Part shown: positions 10,600 through 23,682 of the stretch, one piece after another
How the letters are laid out: the number at the start of each line of letters is the position of its first letter
Position numbering within the stretch: the stretch's first letter is position 1
Notes under the pieces: generated by a model
Seen by the model: the letters and a program-made list of their open reading frames with translations, nothing else
Told to the model about the DNA's origin: nothing
Database searches by the model: none
Assembly: GCA_947034885.2 (NCBI GenBank)
Contig: OX344754.2
Coordinates: 23,144,501-23,208,500 of the forward strand
From: Thuidium tamariscinum
Lineage: Eukaryota; Streptophyta; Bryopsida; Hypnales; Thuidiaceae
Length of the DNA stretch: 64,000 bases
Direction: 5' to 3'
Translations under genes and position numbers: made by a program

Positions 10600-11395
10600 T
10601 TTGTGAGCCTAAAAGCATGAGCTTGAGAGTTGTGAGCATAAGCCTTGTGAGCTTAGAGCATTAAGAAAAAAAGAACTTTGAATTTTTGAGACGAAAAGAG
10701 AAAAAAGCAAAGTCATTTTTAAAAATTCTATTTATAGTAAAATTTCAGCCCTATGACCGTGTACCTATGACCGTGGAAGTGTAGTTAACATATTTTAAAA
10801 TTTCAAAGCCAACTATCTCTAAAGGGCCTCTCAATACCTTCCAAATTTTTTTTGAAGTTTTGAATTTTTCTGAGGTCCAAAATCCAAAATCCAACAAGGG
10901 GTTTTCGAGGGTGGAGTCGCCGATTTTTTTTTTTTTTTTTTCGGGTTTCCCTCACCTCCAATTGATCTTGAGAAAAGGGTGTAAAAGGTGACAATTTTGC
11001 AAAAAAGTGAACTAGTAACAAAGTCACAAAAAAAAATTGAAAAAATGAAAAAAAAAAGTTTTAAGAGCCCCAAGACCCTCTACCTCCATGGGACTTCTCA
11101 ATATTAAGAGGGGCTTTGGAGGGTGATGGAGTTGCAAAAAAAAATTGAAAAATAGAAAAAGGATTTAAAAAATTAAAATAAAATTGAATTTTTTTTGAAA
11201 AAAAAGAGTTTAGAAAGTCACAAATTTCAAATCCCACAAAGGGGTTACTAGCTATAAAAAAAACTTAATTTCTAAAGCATAGGTAATAGGTCCACATCCT
11301 AAAAATCACTAAAAATTTCACCAAAAATTAGAGCTTATAGGCTCTCAAGCTCATAGGCTTTCAAGTTCATAGGCTTAGGCTCATAAAATAGCACC
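10600..11395. repeat. Inverted repeats with a reiterated GAGCTT/AAGCCTA motif
   Basis: At 10600-10660 several variants of TGAGCATAAGCC/GAGCTTGAGAG occur in a row. At 11330-11395 the same motif is reiterated in the opposite orientation (GCTCTCAAGCTCATAGGC and similar). The roughly 670 bp between holds a T19-20 run (about 10924-10942) and A-rich runs but no gene. This suggests a non-autonomous element with reiterated subterminal motifs, but its ends are not defined. Confidence 0.45.
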
Positions 11396-14300
11396 CTTGT
11401 TATAGTATTCACAAGCTCTAATATTACACCAAACAAAAAGATGGTAATATGTTTAGTGAGTTGTTTAGAGTGTTCCATTAAAGGTGCGGTAATTGCAACT
11501 GCTCCTAAATCAACCCTTATATATTCACATCTAAAAATATTTCTCCAAAACCAATACAACATTGACGCAATTAGATTCAATGATTTTTATTATAAACAAG
11601 ATATATGTTATCTTTTATGGGCTTAGCATAGAAATAACACAATTTCTTACAATTTACAACTTGCATTTGTACTAGTGAAGAAAGTTTTCATCTACAATGG
11701 ATGATAAAATTTGAATTTTTTGAATTTCTTTCCAAAATTAAAGAACCCATATTAGCTAGGAGAAGTTAAGAAATAAAAATTAATTGGCTACAAAATAATG
11801 CCCATGTTTTTACACTTATCCCCTAGAGGTAGAAAAGTTAAATTTCTTCATTCAATATGTTTTTCTCCATGAGATTTGGTAAGTAAAATTGTTGATCATA
11901 GTGTAATGTAATGGATAATTTAGAAGGATCCAAATTTTATATCATCTCAATCAATGAAGAACATTGTTTGTATTCATTGCAACCTAAATAAAAATCAAAC
12001 CTCCAAAAGCCTCTACATTGTCTAATTAAAAATACTCCACAAAATATATGAAGTTATCGTGAAGACTTTTATTTTGAAATGGAGGGAATATGACTAACAT
12101 TGACACCCAAATGAAAATATCAAAACATCAATTTTTTAACACTAGATTTATAACTTTTGACCATTTATTGAGACCATGCTATAAGAGACATCAATACTAC
12201 ATCATCTCTATAAAGGTGGTAAACTAAGAGGCCCAAAATCATTGTCGAACAATGGTAGAGTATACCCAACTCCTACATTGTTTTCATTCACTCTTGCTCA
12301 TCCCTTCTTGCATTTGCCTCTTTTTTCACTTCAAAGTAGAAGTGACCTTGTTCTGCATTACTCACCCTTGCCCAAGGCTTGTCTACCAAAATAAAAGTGG
12401 TCTTGAACTTCTATGAGCATCCTAAGTTTCCAACTAATAAGCTTACACTTGAGTGAAGGTGATAAATTGAGGGGCCTAAAGTTACTATCGGACACATGCC
12501 TTCCAATTCATAGATGAGAAATATTAAACCTCATAGATTATATGAATGAAAAAATTAGAAATTTTTTACCTTAAATGAGGTTATTTGCTTGTTTTTTGCA
12601 ATGACCTTCTATAATTTTACCTTAAATGTGGTTAGGCAATGCCAACATCAAATTTTTAATTTTAAAAAAATGACTTTTTCTTTTCAATTTCACAGACCCA
12701 ATTTTTTATTTATTTTATTTTATTTTATTTTATTAATGGTGGCTAATAGCCGTTCCCTCAATGCTATGGGAATAATAGGGAGAACTGGCTAGCCAAATGA
12801 TCATCTATGAAGCCAAGTTTCATCTAATGAGAACATGAAAAATAATTTATAAAGAAACTAAAAATTAGGCATTTTGAAAGACTTCATGATGATGAGATTT
12901 AAAAAAAGAATGACCCAAAAAACTTTTTGAATATCAAGGAAGTGATTGCACAAGGGACCCACATATACATAGATGTAAAGGACTTAAAATAATATATTTT
13001 TAGATGCCCTTTGATAAGCATATACTTGCTTAGAGTAGAAATAGACTACAAATACTTCAACTCTAGATTATTAAAGTTTGGTAATCTAAATGTAGTAAAA
13101 TCCTCTAAATCTCAAATTGTCACAAATAATCAAAATTCACTTTTGAACATTGATTGTATTTTTTAAATTCAAAATTACAAGAGATCTAATTAACCATAAG
13201 TCAAACATTTCTGATTTAAAAATTTCATAACCCTAGGACTTAGTATTCAAAAGTTATAATGCAAGAAAAGAAATCACTTCAATTGTCCAATTGTGTCAAA
13301 AAAAATAGGACTAGTGTTTCTTGGTCCTATTGGAAAGTTGTCTATGAGAGGAGTGCCTAGTAGTCTTTGTTTCTTGGTGTATGGACCTAGATCGTGAAAG
13401 TTATTGAATTTCAAAAAAATTATGAATTAAAAAACTAAAAAATCAATTTAATTTATTATACAATGGCACATAGTACATTACAATATTTATTTTTTTAATT
13501 TAATTATAATTATATTGTAGCAATGGTACAAGGAAAACTAGTATGGATGAAAGTATCTGGTCTAAAATAGTAAAATTAAATTGCCTTACCCAAAGAAAGT
13601 TACTCTACAAGCCATCAAAGTCAACGATTATCTCCACAAATAATTTTATTTGTACTTATCGAGGTTCATGAGTTTGAACTACATAAATAATTTATTGAAC
13701 TATAGTGCACTCTTGTATCAAGTAACAGTAAATATTTATATTATGTGGAATGTCAAGAAATTATAAAGGACAACCTAATTTTACTATTTACTATACAATA
13801 TATAATAGATAACCAATGAATTGTGCTAGTGGCAAATAGGTTGTTGTACAAAACTAGTTACACATTTTTCAATCACAAACTTTGATCTTTGTGATCCAAG
13901 GATGTATGAAGGAAGTTTAATCCTTAAATGCCTTGATTTTTTTGTAGAATTTTGGCCCGATTTTGCTTATATCCTTGTACAAAATACCATTCACCAAAAT
14001 TTCATGAAATTGGTCTTAAAAAGGTTCTCTTTTCAACATTCAAATATTACATTGGATGAATGAGAAGTTAGTTGAACAAAACAGAGCCTACAAGCCCTCC
14101 ATTCACCATCCAAAATATTGACATTGAAGTGCTTAAGGATTAAAAGAAAGAACGTTACATAACATTGTTAAACGGTTAGATATTGCTCCTCCTAGATGGA
14201 AGCATAAATCCCCTCTAAATACTTAGAGGGGAATTTAGTTATAATAATTTAGTTTTGATTGGTTCAATTGCTCACCTAAAGTGATGGCCCTTAGGTTGTC

Positions 14301-15797
14301 ATAGCTACCGGCTGTCTCCTTCTCCCACATGGATTTATGCAAAGATTACTTAAAACCTTTAGTGCTAAAGGTTCATTCTTCCTATGCAAGCAAAAGGGAC
14401 CCCCTATAAGCTTGGTTAACCTTAGGAAGATAGACTAGTCTCTATGGAATTAAAGTAATCTTTTTTGAAATAGTGCAAATCACCTACCATACAAGTAGAT
14501 TAGTTTTGTAAGTAATTTAGAAAAATTTGGGAGATGTTGAAATTTTAAAAATTATTTATAACTATTTCTAGAAATTAGAAAAAATTATTCATGAGAAAAA
14601 TTAGAAAAAGGAATACATTTATGCATGTATAGAAAGAATCAATCTAAAATTAGGAGTGTCTTTAAAAGGGCTGAAAACAAAAATTTCCTATCTTCTTGTT
14701 GAATTGTTGAATTGTTGAATTGGAAAAAAGTAAAATATTTTGGCATGAACTTGCTCAAAGAGACCTACACTTACGGTACTTTAAAATAATCAAAAGTAAT
14801 AATTGAAGGTGAAATTATTGTTCATGACCTTCCTTTTTTGCACTAAATTCCAAGGATGAACAATTTCACTTTTGTTTTACATCCATAAATTCTTTGTCAT
14901 CCATCGGACACTTAATGTCTATAGCAACATTACAATGTTGACAATGTTATGTATGAGTTGCAACTTGTAATGGCAATGGTGATGGATTGTCAATGGGATG
15001 GTGCCACGTTACCATTGAAAACTCAACAACCAATTATGTTGGAATTCCCTTAGTATTACTCCTAAGAACTAATTAATTGTAAATCAACTCAAAATTCATT
15101 AAACTTTGGGCTTTCAACAAAATCAATGTCTCTCGATAGACATTTTTGGGATGCATGAGGCAGTGTTTTTTTTTGTTTTCAAACCAATGGTTATGTAGCC
15201 ATTCTTTCAAGAAGGTTTTGAGTTTCCTAGCTCCTTCATTTTAGAGACTGGAATTGAAGGAGGCCATATTTGAGTATACAATTTTGAATATGTAATTTTT
15301 GTATGCAATTTTTGTATGTCTTGGCATTGCACAATAGATGAAATGAGATTTTTGAGACATTGTGGGAACAGTGTGCAAAGGCATTATAATATTGTTGTTT
15401 GGCATTTTTTAATACATTTTTCCTCTTTTTCTTTTCTATCTGCTTGAAGCTATCGATTTTCTTTTGAGGAATTTAGGCATTTAAATGCCTTGGAAACCCA
15501 TGGCATGAGGCATTCAGATCAACAACTGGGAAGGGGGAATTGGGAGAGTCTTTGAAGAAAATCAAAGTAAGTTATCCCTGAAACATCTCAATCCTTTTTT
15601 GAATTTTTGCACATTTTCACTTATACAGATATATCATTTACCAGAATTTAATGAATTTGGTCATTAAGGAAGGTTGTCTCTTCTAGATTCAAGTGTTAAA
15701 TTTGATAAATGAGAAGTTAATTGGATGAAATAGTGCCTTGAAGCCCTTGGTTCATTGTCCAAAACATGGACTTCGGAGCGCTTGAGGATTAAGCTTA
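11396..15797. other. AT-rich intergenic DNA, no gene seen
   Basis: No coding signal. Minor features are a TTTTA microsatellite at about 12703-12735 and three copies of a 9-bp TTGTTGAAT unit near 14697-14722. Confidence 0.5.
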
Positions 15798-16225
15798 GAG
15801 CATCTCCATTGTGGACGCACGGCACGTCTGCGCTAGCCTGAGGTGGGAGAGCTGCGGGGTAGCGTTACACAGACCTGCTCCCCACTCCGCCTGGCAGCCG
15901 CGGGGCCACCAGCTACCGCCATGCGCCGCTGTGTTGTAACGACAAGGTTGTACGCTTTGTGTAGGAGCTTCACATGCGGTACTGCCTAAGAAAGAAGGAC
16001 ACCCTATGCCACAACCACTCATGCCTTGCCACGTGTCAACATTCAATAGGCTAGAAGTGGACGTCATTTTCACTTCCCCAACGCCAAAATTAAAAATTTT
16101 AATGGCCAGGACGCCACCCAGCCTCCATGATGTGCGCCAAGCCTGATGTCCACGCTTTGGAGTGGAGGGGTCTGCCGGCAACTCCCTCCCGGCTTGCCGT
16201 CCTGCCGTGTGGAGTGGAGATGCTC
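15798..16225. mobile_element. GC-rich Harbinger-like MITE (428 bp)
   Basis: The ends are GAGCATCTCCATTGTGGACG and, inverted, GGAGTGGAGATGCTC. The element is bounded by the direct repeat TTA (15795-15797 and 16226-16228). A TTA target duplication with GAGCATCTCCA-type ends fits the PIF/Harbinger (Tourist-like) class. The interior is strikingly GC-rich against AT-rich flanks. The 128-residue frame inside it is not a gene. Confidence 0.8.
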
Positions 16226-16599
16226 TTAACTTGTAGATGAGAGGGCCTTGGTCCAGAGAGTTGTCACCGATGATTCCTCAGTTTCGGGATTTCTAGAGTC
16301 TTGGGCCTCAAACAGTGAGCACAATCAGCACATGCTGAATTCGTGACTTGGACGGGGTGCCCATAATCAGACACTGCTGCCACTGCTTTAGAATGTTACG
16401 TGCCTTCTCCAGTAAAGACAAGGACTTAACACCGAGTAAGCTTAGCTTACATCAAACTCAGGTTTACTACACATTCATTTGTTTCCGAAAAAAAACCCCA
16501 AAAGAACTCACGTTTCTACTGTTGTAAGATACTGTGCAACAACTTGGGAGTAGGAGTCACATCAAAGCAATAGCAGGATTAGCACCTCCAAATGCATTG
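16226..16599. other. Short non-coding stretch of intermediate GC
   Basis: Composition is gene-like (about 16230-16560), but no frame or motif could be supported. It could be a relic of a gene or of a longer element. Confidence 0.3.
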
Positions 16600-17103
16600 A
16601 GGTAGGAGGTTTGGAAATTGCTCATTGAAGAGCGAGCTGAAAATTGAAATTTCTGAGGAGGTGAAACTTCTGGAAATCTTTTTCAGTAAATTTTGCTTGC
16701 AAGACAAGCAGAATTGGCATTTGACCTAAGTTATTTCATGTTTTTTGGAGCTTTTTGGAATTAGTTACGAAATTTTGAAGTTGAAATCAAAGTCCATGAA
16801 GAAATTTTAGCATACTTGGCTAATATTTTCTTTTTTTCCACTAAAATGATCAGGTTTTTTCCTAAAATTTTGAACTCAATTTTGATATTCTTGATTTCAA
16901 CCAACTAATTTGTAACCAAATGCTAGTATGCCCCGTTCATTGATTGAAATGGCATAGGGCACTAAAATTGTCTCGCTATTTCCTAAAATGTACATTATAT
17001 GCACATTGCTGAAAGCTACAGAAAAAAGAAATGTGTGCAAATAGTGTTCATTTGAAGAAGTGGATGATGTTAGAGCCTTAGTACTTATAGAACCTCCTAC
17101 CTT
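16600..17103 (+). mobile_element. MITE-like repeat, family E, copy 2
   Basis: It begins AGGTAGGAGGTTTGG and ends AACCTCCTACCT. It shares the 16670-16790 segment with 1080-1190 and, inverted, 40275-40400. At about 500 bp it is longer than the other two copies. Confidence 0.5.
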
Positions 17104-17329
17104 GACATGGATACCTCTGAATTGCTATTGCACCTATTTACTATTCTTAAATTAGTTGAATTTTTATATTTTCTTATTGACAAGGGAAAGGAAGCTCCAA
17201 CTCACTAAAGAATGTGACATTTGGATTCGATATACAAAAGTTATGAAGGAACAAAGTTTAGTTTTAAATAGTTTCTTTGACATAGGTATGAAGTTCATGT
17301 TAGAGATGTATTGTACAAAGAATGAAGAT

Positions 17330-17497
17330 GGTGGTTTAGGGTCAATCAAGTATTTTAAAGGGGCCTGCCTTCTATCTAATTTCTTGTTAAAAGCCCCATT
17401 TATATATAAAAGATTGAGCAAACTAATAAGGTTAGATTTTCAACTAAAGAAGGCACCTCAAAAATACACCATTGATCCCAAACCTCCATTGCTACTT
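17330..17497. repeat. Imperfect hairpin, arms about 45 bp
   Basis: GGTTTAGGGTCAATCAAGTA at about 17335 pairs with the inverse of sequence near 17450-17497 (TTGATCCCAAACC). This symmetry yields look-alike peptides containing IDPKPP on both strands, so the frames here (17156-17533 plus, 17164-17421 minus) are repeat-derived. Confidence 0.55.
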
Positions 17498-17533
17498 TGG
17501 GTACATTTCCAAAATCAATATGTACCTATGTAG

Positions 17534-18473
17534 AAGACTAAAATGGTATGATTGGTTTACAAAAATATAGTTACAATAAATGTGCATTTGCTTTACAACA
17601 TTTAGGCATATGAACATGTACAATGAACTCTCTTATCCCCTAAATGCCCAAGGCACCAAAATCGGGTGTTTGCAAAACTTTGAGGTTAAATAAACCTAAC
17701 CAAGTTGCTATTTTTAGTAATATATATTGTGCAATTTTTTTTGAAGTTTAGTTTTAGCATCAAAAATCCAATTCTAAAAATGATTATTTTTTTTTTGTTC
17801 AAGATTTTGTGCAAGGGTGTCCATTGCAATCTTGACTTCCTATAGTGTTGAGGGATCTTGGAAATGAGCCTCATATATACTAGATCTCACAGAAAAAACC
17901 AAATTAAAAATTCATTTAAAAAAATTGTAGTGTAGATTTTAAGAAGCCATAAATTGATTGGAATTAAGCATGTTAAGCCCTTTAACCTCACATTTTTAAG
18001 TGACCAACTTCTGAGATTTGACATGTAAAAAGAAAATCAAAAGACTTTAAGTCACTTTTATAGTTTTAACACCCTCATGATCAAACATTATAATCTTCCA
18101 ATCCATAAGTAATATTGTTATGTTTTCTTTTCCCAAGTGATCTCTCAATTAGCGTGTAATATCATAAAATTTAGAGTAAAAAATTCATGAAAATGAAATT
18201 TTGATATTTTGAAACCGAAATTTGGTATGCATGAATGGATCACATCAGAATGCAATGATGCAAGAATTGCACAAAAACTGCTTAAGAACACTTTTGAAAT
18301 GGGCTGGGGGGTTATAGAAACAAAGGGGACTGCGAATCTTTTAGTCAAGGCACTGTACAGTATAATGACCTCTTCCTCTTGTCGAAGTAGTGACACGATC
18401 CGGCAACTGTCTGAATTGCAGCAGAGTAGCCATTGCCTGCGACCTCGGCACACAAAGGATGCTGTCAACTGAG
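17534..18473. other. AT-rich intergenic DNA, probable 3' flank of the hydrolase gene
   Basis: No coding signal apart from the minus-strand hydrolase gene that ends at 18474. Confidence 0.45.
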
Positions 18474-21400
18474 CTACGTTGAAGTAATGGAAGCTGCAAG
18501 CGCCGAGTTTTGCAGGTACTTTTCTGCAACAGCTGCAAGTAAAGCTGCTCCGTATGGTAGAACTTCTTCATTTATCCAAAAGGTGGAAGTATGAGATGAG
18601 GCCAATGCCTCCAGCTTCGCGTCCTTGGCGCCAACCATCATGTATGCACCTGGAATCTTTTCCAAGAAAAATGCGAAGTCTTCTGCCCCCATCATAGGTA
18701 CCTGCGTCTCCACATTCTTCTCACCCAGTAGTTTCACGGCCACATCACGCATAAGTTCATATTCTGCGTCTGTACTCGCTGTCACGGGGTAGAAGGGTCT
18801 CTCGTTCTCCAGGAAATCAACGGTGGCTCGGCATCTGTACACGGCTGCTTGTCCCTCTGCAACCTGCTTGATTCGACGTGGACATCAGAGAAGTATTTGA
18901 ATTAAGTCTACATTGAATCTTGACACGATTAACCCAAATGGACGACAAAGACCACTTCCGATCGTAAAGGAATAAAAATATACTCCGGGTATCATTTAGC
19001 AAGTTCCAAGGTAGGTAATAAAACGGACCAATAGGGCGTGTCAGAGTTCAAGACTTGTGCTTCAAGAATGGAGACAATTTAGGCAACGCCACTCAAGTTC
19101 TCAAGGGGCCAAGTGCATTGAGACGGAATCGCACAACACTAGATTTGGAAAGAAATGACAGAGTCAAGAGGCTGAAATCGTGAATTGCACCGTCCCTAAT
19201 AGAAAGAAAAAATCATACCGAGAATTTTGAAAGATAGGAAATTCGAAATCGGTTATAAGATCTCCCAAAATGGACTCCCAAAATGGACATTCTCTTTTGA
19301 GGTTGGGTACATAGGGACTAGAAGACAAGACACAAAAAGGAAGACAAAGAGGGTTACAAACCTCCTGAATGCGCCTCTTTAGGATTTTGAAGCTCTCAGG
19401 CGACAATGCTCGGAATGTACCACCCAGTGTCACTGTCTCGGGTATCACATTGAATGCGTCCCCGCCCTTGAACGCGGCCACTGTCACCACCTGAAAACAT
19501 ACCGGTCAAAAGAGTTAAAAAAAAAATTTCAAGAAAATGAATACGGTAAAATGAAGAGTCAAAATCCTTTAGGAGAAAGGGAGGCATCAGACCTGCGAAT
19601 CAAGAGGATCCGCTCCACGAGATACTATATGTTGTAAACTCTGAACTATAGCAGCGCCGGCCACAATAGGGTCCCTAGCAATGTGAGGCATTGCCGCATG
19701 CGCCCCCTGCCCTTGAATGAGTATCTTAAAGAATCCACAGGCCGCCATCAGAGCACCGGGCGTGTCACTCACGGTGCCCACTGTCACATGAGAGTTCACA
19801 TGGATGCCGAAGATGGCGCTAGCGTTCCCAAGAGCGCCTTCCTCCACCATGCGCTTGGCTCCAGCGGTACCCTCCTCACCCGGCTGGAAGATTAGCATTA
19901 CGGAACCCTGTCGATCGCCATGTCAAAAAAAATCAGTTTACGAACATAAAACACACAGAAACCATGCCGTACAAACCAATTTGAGAGAAAAAAGGTAGAG
20001 GACACTAAAACCGTTTGGATCTCATTCCGTCTCAGATACCGACCCCCTGTTACCATCAGCACCTCATTTCTTCCAATACACTTGGTTGGTCTTCAATTAG
20101 TAAGTTGTTATGGCTAACTTGGTCGATGGAAACGGGATAGTCTACTGTCCCTTCAATAGTGGTCTACAAACCTCCCCCTTTTAAATGATTTGATACGAAA
20201 TCATCGCATATTGAGTGAGAAAAATCTGATCCCAAGAGAGTTGGGCTCTTGATCCAAGGTGATATCTCCAGTGAACTCAATTGAGTGATCTCTCAATGAA
20301 AACACAATCTACAAATAAGGATAAAATGCTTGAAGTGACAGCAAGAGTATCCTCTACCTGAATAGAGAACCGGTGGTAAAAAACTCACTGGTAAGGTGCT
20401 TCGATGCTTTTGGAGTAGGCGAGCGGCTCCAAGAAGCATGGCTACATGCGCATCATGACCGCACGCATGCATCTTCCCAGCCACTTTGCTCTTATGCTCC
20501 CATTCGACCTCTTCCTGAATATAAAGGGCTCCAAAAATGTTAGTGTCCTCGAAACCGTCTCTGAAAAAAGAAGTAAATGTCATATCAATAATTTTAAAAC
20601 GGTCACTTCAACATGAGGAGACTCATTTAAACACAGGCATGCAGTCGAAAGTAGGTGAACGGATGACAACGGCACTTGAAATTACCGTAGAGAGTCTGGA
20701 AAGAACTAGATGTTGCTTCATAAACTTCGTTTAGATTGTGGGGAGTAGTGGGAATCATTTTATGAAACTAAAGGCTTGTTTTCATGAAGAGGAATACAGA
20801 ACTACATATTTTTCACTTCAAAAAATCCTAATCAATTCTCCAAGGGTCCAAAAAATATTTGAAAAAATGACTTCTACATCGTTCCGTCTAGCATTCAAAA
20901 AGTAATTCAATCCCCCCAAAATTGAGCAAGAAAAACTGTCATTCTCGCACAAGTGATGGTAACAGCACCCTCTCCTTTAATTCAGACCTCTTTCAGCTTT
21001 GAATCTCCTTAAGGAACACCAATTCTTGATGGCTGCAAACCCAAAGCCTAAAATCTCACTTCGAACACACTGAAGCTCGTGAATCCACAAATACAAACTC
21101 CTTCAGCTTCAATCACAGACAGAACATCGAGCACGACATATTCAGATTCATTCTTCTATACCATAACACGTTCTCTACCTCGTTTCAGACCTCTTCAAGA
21201 TTGGATTTCCTAAAAGAACACCAATTCTTAATGACCGCAACCTGAAACCCTAAATTCTCACCGAGAGACACACATTCAAGCTCGTGAATCCGCAGATACA
21301 CACTACTTCAGCTTCAATCGGAGACAGAACTAACACAAGAAGCATCCGATGCGACAAATTCAAATTCAGAATCATCTTGAGAGTTAAATCCAACAATACC

Positions 21401-21819
21401 TGGATAGGAAGAGCATCCATGTCAGCCCGCAAGGCCACAACCGGACCCACACCTTCACCAACAATAGTAGCAACCACACCTGTGACTGCCACGGGAAACC
21501 GATACTCCACACCTAAATTCTCCAGCTCCTCCCTCACCGCCCGGCTCGTTTCATGCTCTTCGAAGGCCAATTCCGGGTGGGAGTGGATGCGGCGTCGCAA
21601 GCTCGTCATCCATTCCACGACGTCTGTTTCGTGCGCCCCTGATAACCAGCCTGCCTCGCCAATTGCTTGTCTCTCTCCTCCAGCTGTTGCTACTGCTGCG
21701 ACACCGAAGCTGGCAATCGGGGGTTGTTGCAATCCATCGAATGTCTCCGTGCCCGCCCATACGGCAAATGGTGCGAGTAATAGCACCGCAGAGAGACTGA
21801 AAAGGGGTAATTGCGCCAT
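18474..21819 (-). CDS. IAA-amino acid hydrolase, ILR1-like (peptidase family M20D)
   Basis: Five minus-strand exons (21819-21400, 20514-20389, 19907-19593, 19490-19362, 18863-18474), all joined in phase 0, encode about 459 residues; the family is usually about 440. Residues 1-22 form a signal peptide (hydrophobic [12 protein letters not shown]). Family motifs run in order: [27 protein letters not shown] (end of exon 1), [20 protein letters not shown] (exon 2), [14 protein letters not shown] and [10 protein letters not shown] (exon 3), [13 protein letters not shown] (exon 4), MGAEDFAFF and [19 protein letters not shown] (exon 5). The Cys/His/Glu/His metal-binding set is present. The enzyme class releases free auxin, and sometimes jasmonate, from amino acid conjugates. 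Arabidopsis relatives are often ER-retained; this one ends SITST without a KDEL-type signal, so secretion or vacuolar delivery is possible. The gene looks intact. Confidence 0.92.
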
Positions 21820-21991
21820 GATTTTTTGAAGGGGAGTTTCTGAAATTTGAAGTTCATGCGCAAATTCTGCAATTGCGACACCGGATCACATTCTCTGACA
21901 CTACCCGAGGCCCGCGGAAACAAGACGACGACGCATGAGAGAGCTCCGTCACCGGCAATGGGAGGAAATGTGCTTCGGCAACCTAACCTGG

Positions 21992-22196
21992 CCATAACAT
22001 TCAGTAGCCCATGGAAGGACTGCCTTCCCCTTGGTGAAGTCCCCATCACCTAATTTCATCTGACATTTCTTGGAGTTGCAACTTTAGTTACTGATTGGAA
22101 TGGAATACCATTGGTGTTGGATGGAATGGTGTGGGATATTTCACACCATTTCATCCGCTGGGAGGCAGTGTGGCAGTCTGCTACTGAATGTAATGG
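21992..22196. mobile_element. Short inverted-repeat element, family F, copy 1
   Basis: The left end CCATAACATTCAGTAGC and right end GCTACTGAATGTAATGG are near-perfect inverses 205 bp apart. GGAAGGAC-TGCCTTCC and GGAGGCAG lie just inside. It sits about 170 bp upstream of the hydrolase start codon, so it may lie in that gene's promoter. Confidence 0.65.
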
Positions 22197-22720
22197 CTTG
22201 TGGATTCGCACCTTGTATAAACTGAATATTATGAATTTTGAGTTAATTTTGTGGTGCATGATAATTGTACTTTTTAACCGCTCAAGTGAGCATGAAAATC
22301 ATTCCTTTTGGCATTGTGTGAATAGTAGGTTTAAATATGTTCAAAAATTCTCACTAGAAGTCAAACTACTGTACATGACCTCTCCTTTTCATGCAAGATT
22401 TCAAAGATGAATACTTACATTTATGTATGACTTAAAAAGATTCTCTATCTTTTAGTGAACAAGAAATGGCTATGGTGTTATTTATGGGTTTGTGATATCT
22501 TACACTAGGGTCAAATTTATTAAAAAATGATTCAAATTATAATGAAATGGTGTAGAAAATATTAGGAAAAATAATCTTAATTCTCAAAAAAATCATACAA
22601 GTTGAAGCTATGAATAACGACAAAGCTACAAGTGTTGATAAAGCCTTGATTACCAATAAAATTGTATGGTCACAAAATATTTTGATTCGTGCTGAAGGTC
22701 ACAAAATATTCCAAACCATA

Positions 22721-23500
22721 CATAACATTCAGTAGCCTTCTCAGCGGCTGCCTTTGTTTCATGTGAGTTTAGAATGAATGGATTTCATCTTCCCTCGAGG
22801 GTGTCTTTAGTACATAGAGTAGCGGGCAGTAGGAAGGTAGGAACTCAGATATCAGTTGGGGAGTATAATTTGGGTAGGGCCACTTGTTATTTATTTGGAA
22901 ACAATTGAAATGGGATTTCATTGTTAGGTCCAGTCAATTATAACTTACTGGAAATACATGGCCTACTAAGACAACACTGACAAACGGAAAGGACAAGAGG
23001 GCCACCTCAAACATATTTCCAAATAGCTGTTCATGATGATTTTTCTAAAATCAAACGTGAGTCCCCACTCCTAGGACTTAATCTGTTGATTCAAGGCCTC
23101 AGTTTGGTTACAAACTAAATGTGAAATCAGAATTTGCGTACTTATTCAGGTTTGTGTGGAGGGAAAAAAATCAGAGTTTTCTTAGGTGGTCCAATGACTG
23201 ACAGACAAAACACCCACCAACTAAGTCCATACTAAAAACTTCAAGTACTGATTACAACGGATAATCAGTCCATTAACATCACTCACATTAGTTCATTGCA
23301 TGCAATGACTCAGTGAGTACTACTTGTACATAGGGTCCTAAATATTTTTCTGACGAAGCCTGCTTGCCTTCCCAACCCACTGATTCTGACATCCTGCCCC
23401 ACCAGCACTGTAAAATCAGTAGTTACTGATATGGTGTAGAATATTCTACATCATATCATCCACGGGAAGGCAGCTCTTCTCACTGCTATTGAATGTTATG
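22721..23500. mobile_element. Inverted-repeat element, family F, copy 2 (about 780 bp)
   Basis: The left end CATAACATTCAGTAGCC and right end GCTATTGAATGTTATG are inverses, with GGCTGCCTT/GGGAAGGCAGC just inside. A TA dinucleotide flanks both sides, which could be a target duplication but is weak evidence. The interior has no coding capacity that I can see. Confidence 0.6.
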
Positions 23501-23682
23501 TATAAATTGAACTTCCAAAAAATCTAAATTAAAAAAATTGAATTTATGAATTTAAATTCTGGATGCACAGAAAATAAATATATGAATGAATTCTGGATAC
23601 ACAGAAAATTAGTCTCAAATTATTTTCATAGTGTAAAAAAAAAAGTAGGAAAATTAACCAAAAAGAAGGAATCCAAACCACC

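Noticed and set aside
15795..16181. A 128-codon minus-strand frame
   Set aside because: It lies entirely within the Harbinger-like MITE and has no conserved motif.
17156..17533. A 125-codon plus-strand frame, with a similar peptide on the minus strand
   Set aside because: The likeness of the two strands comes from an inverted repeat. A related diverged sequence at 37.7 kb indicates dispersed repeat DNA.
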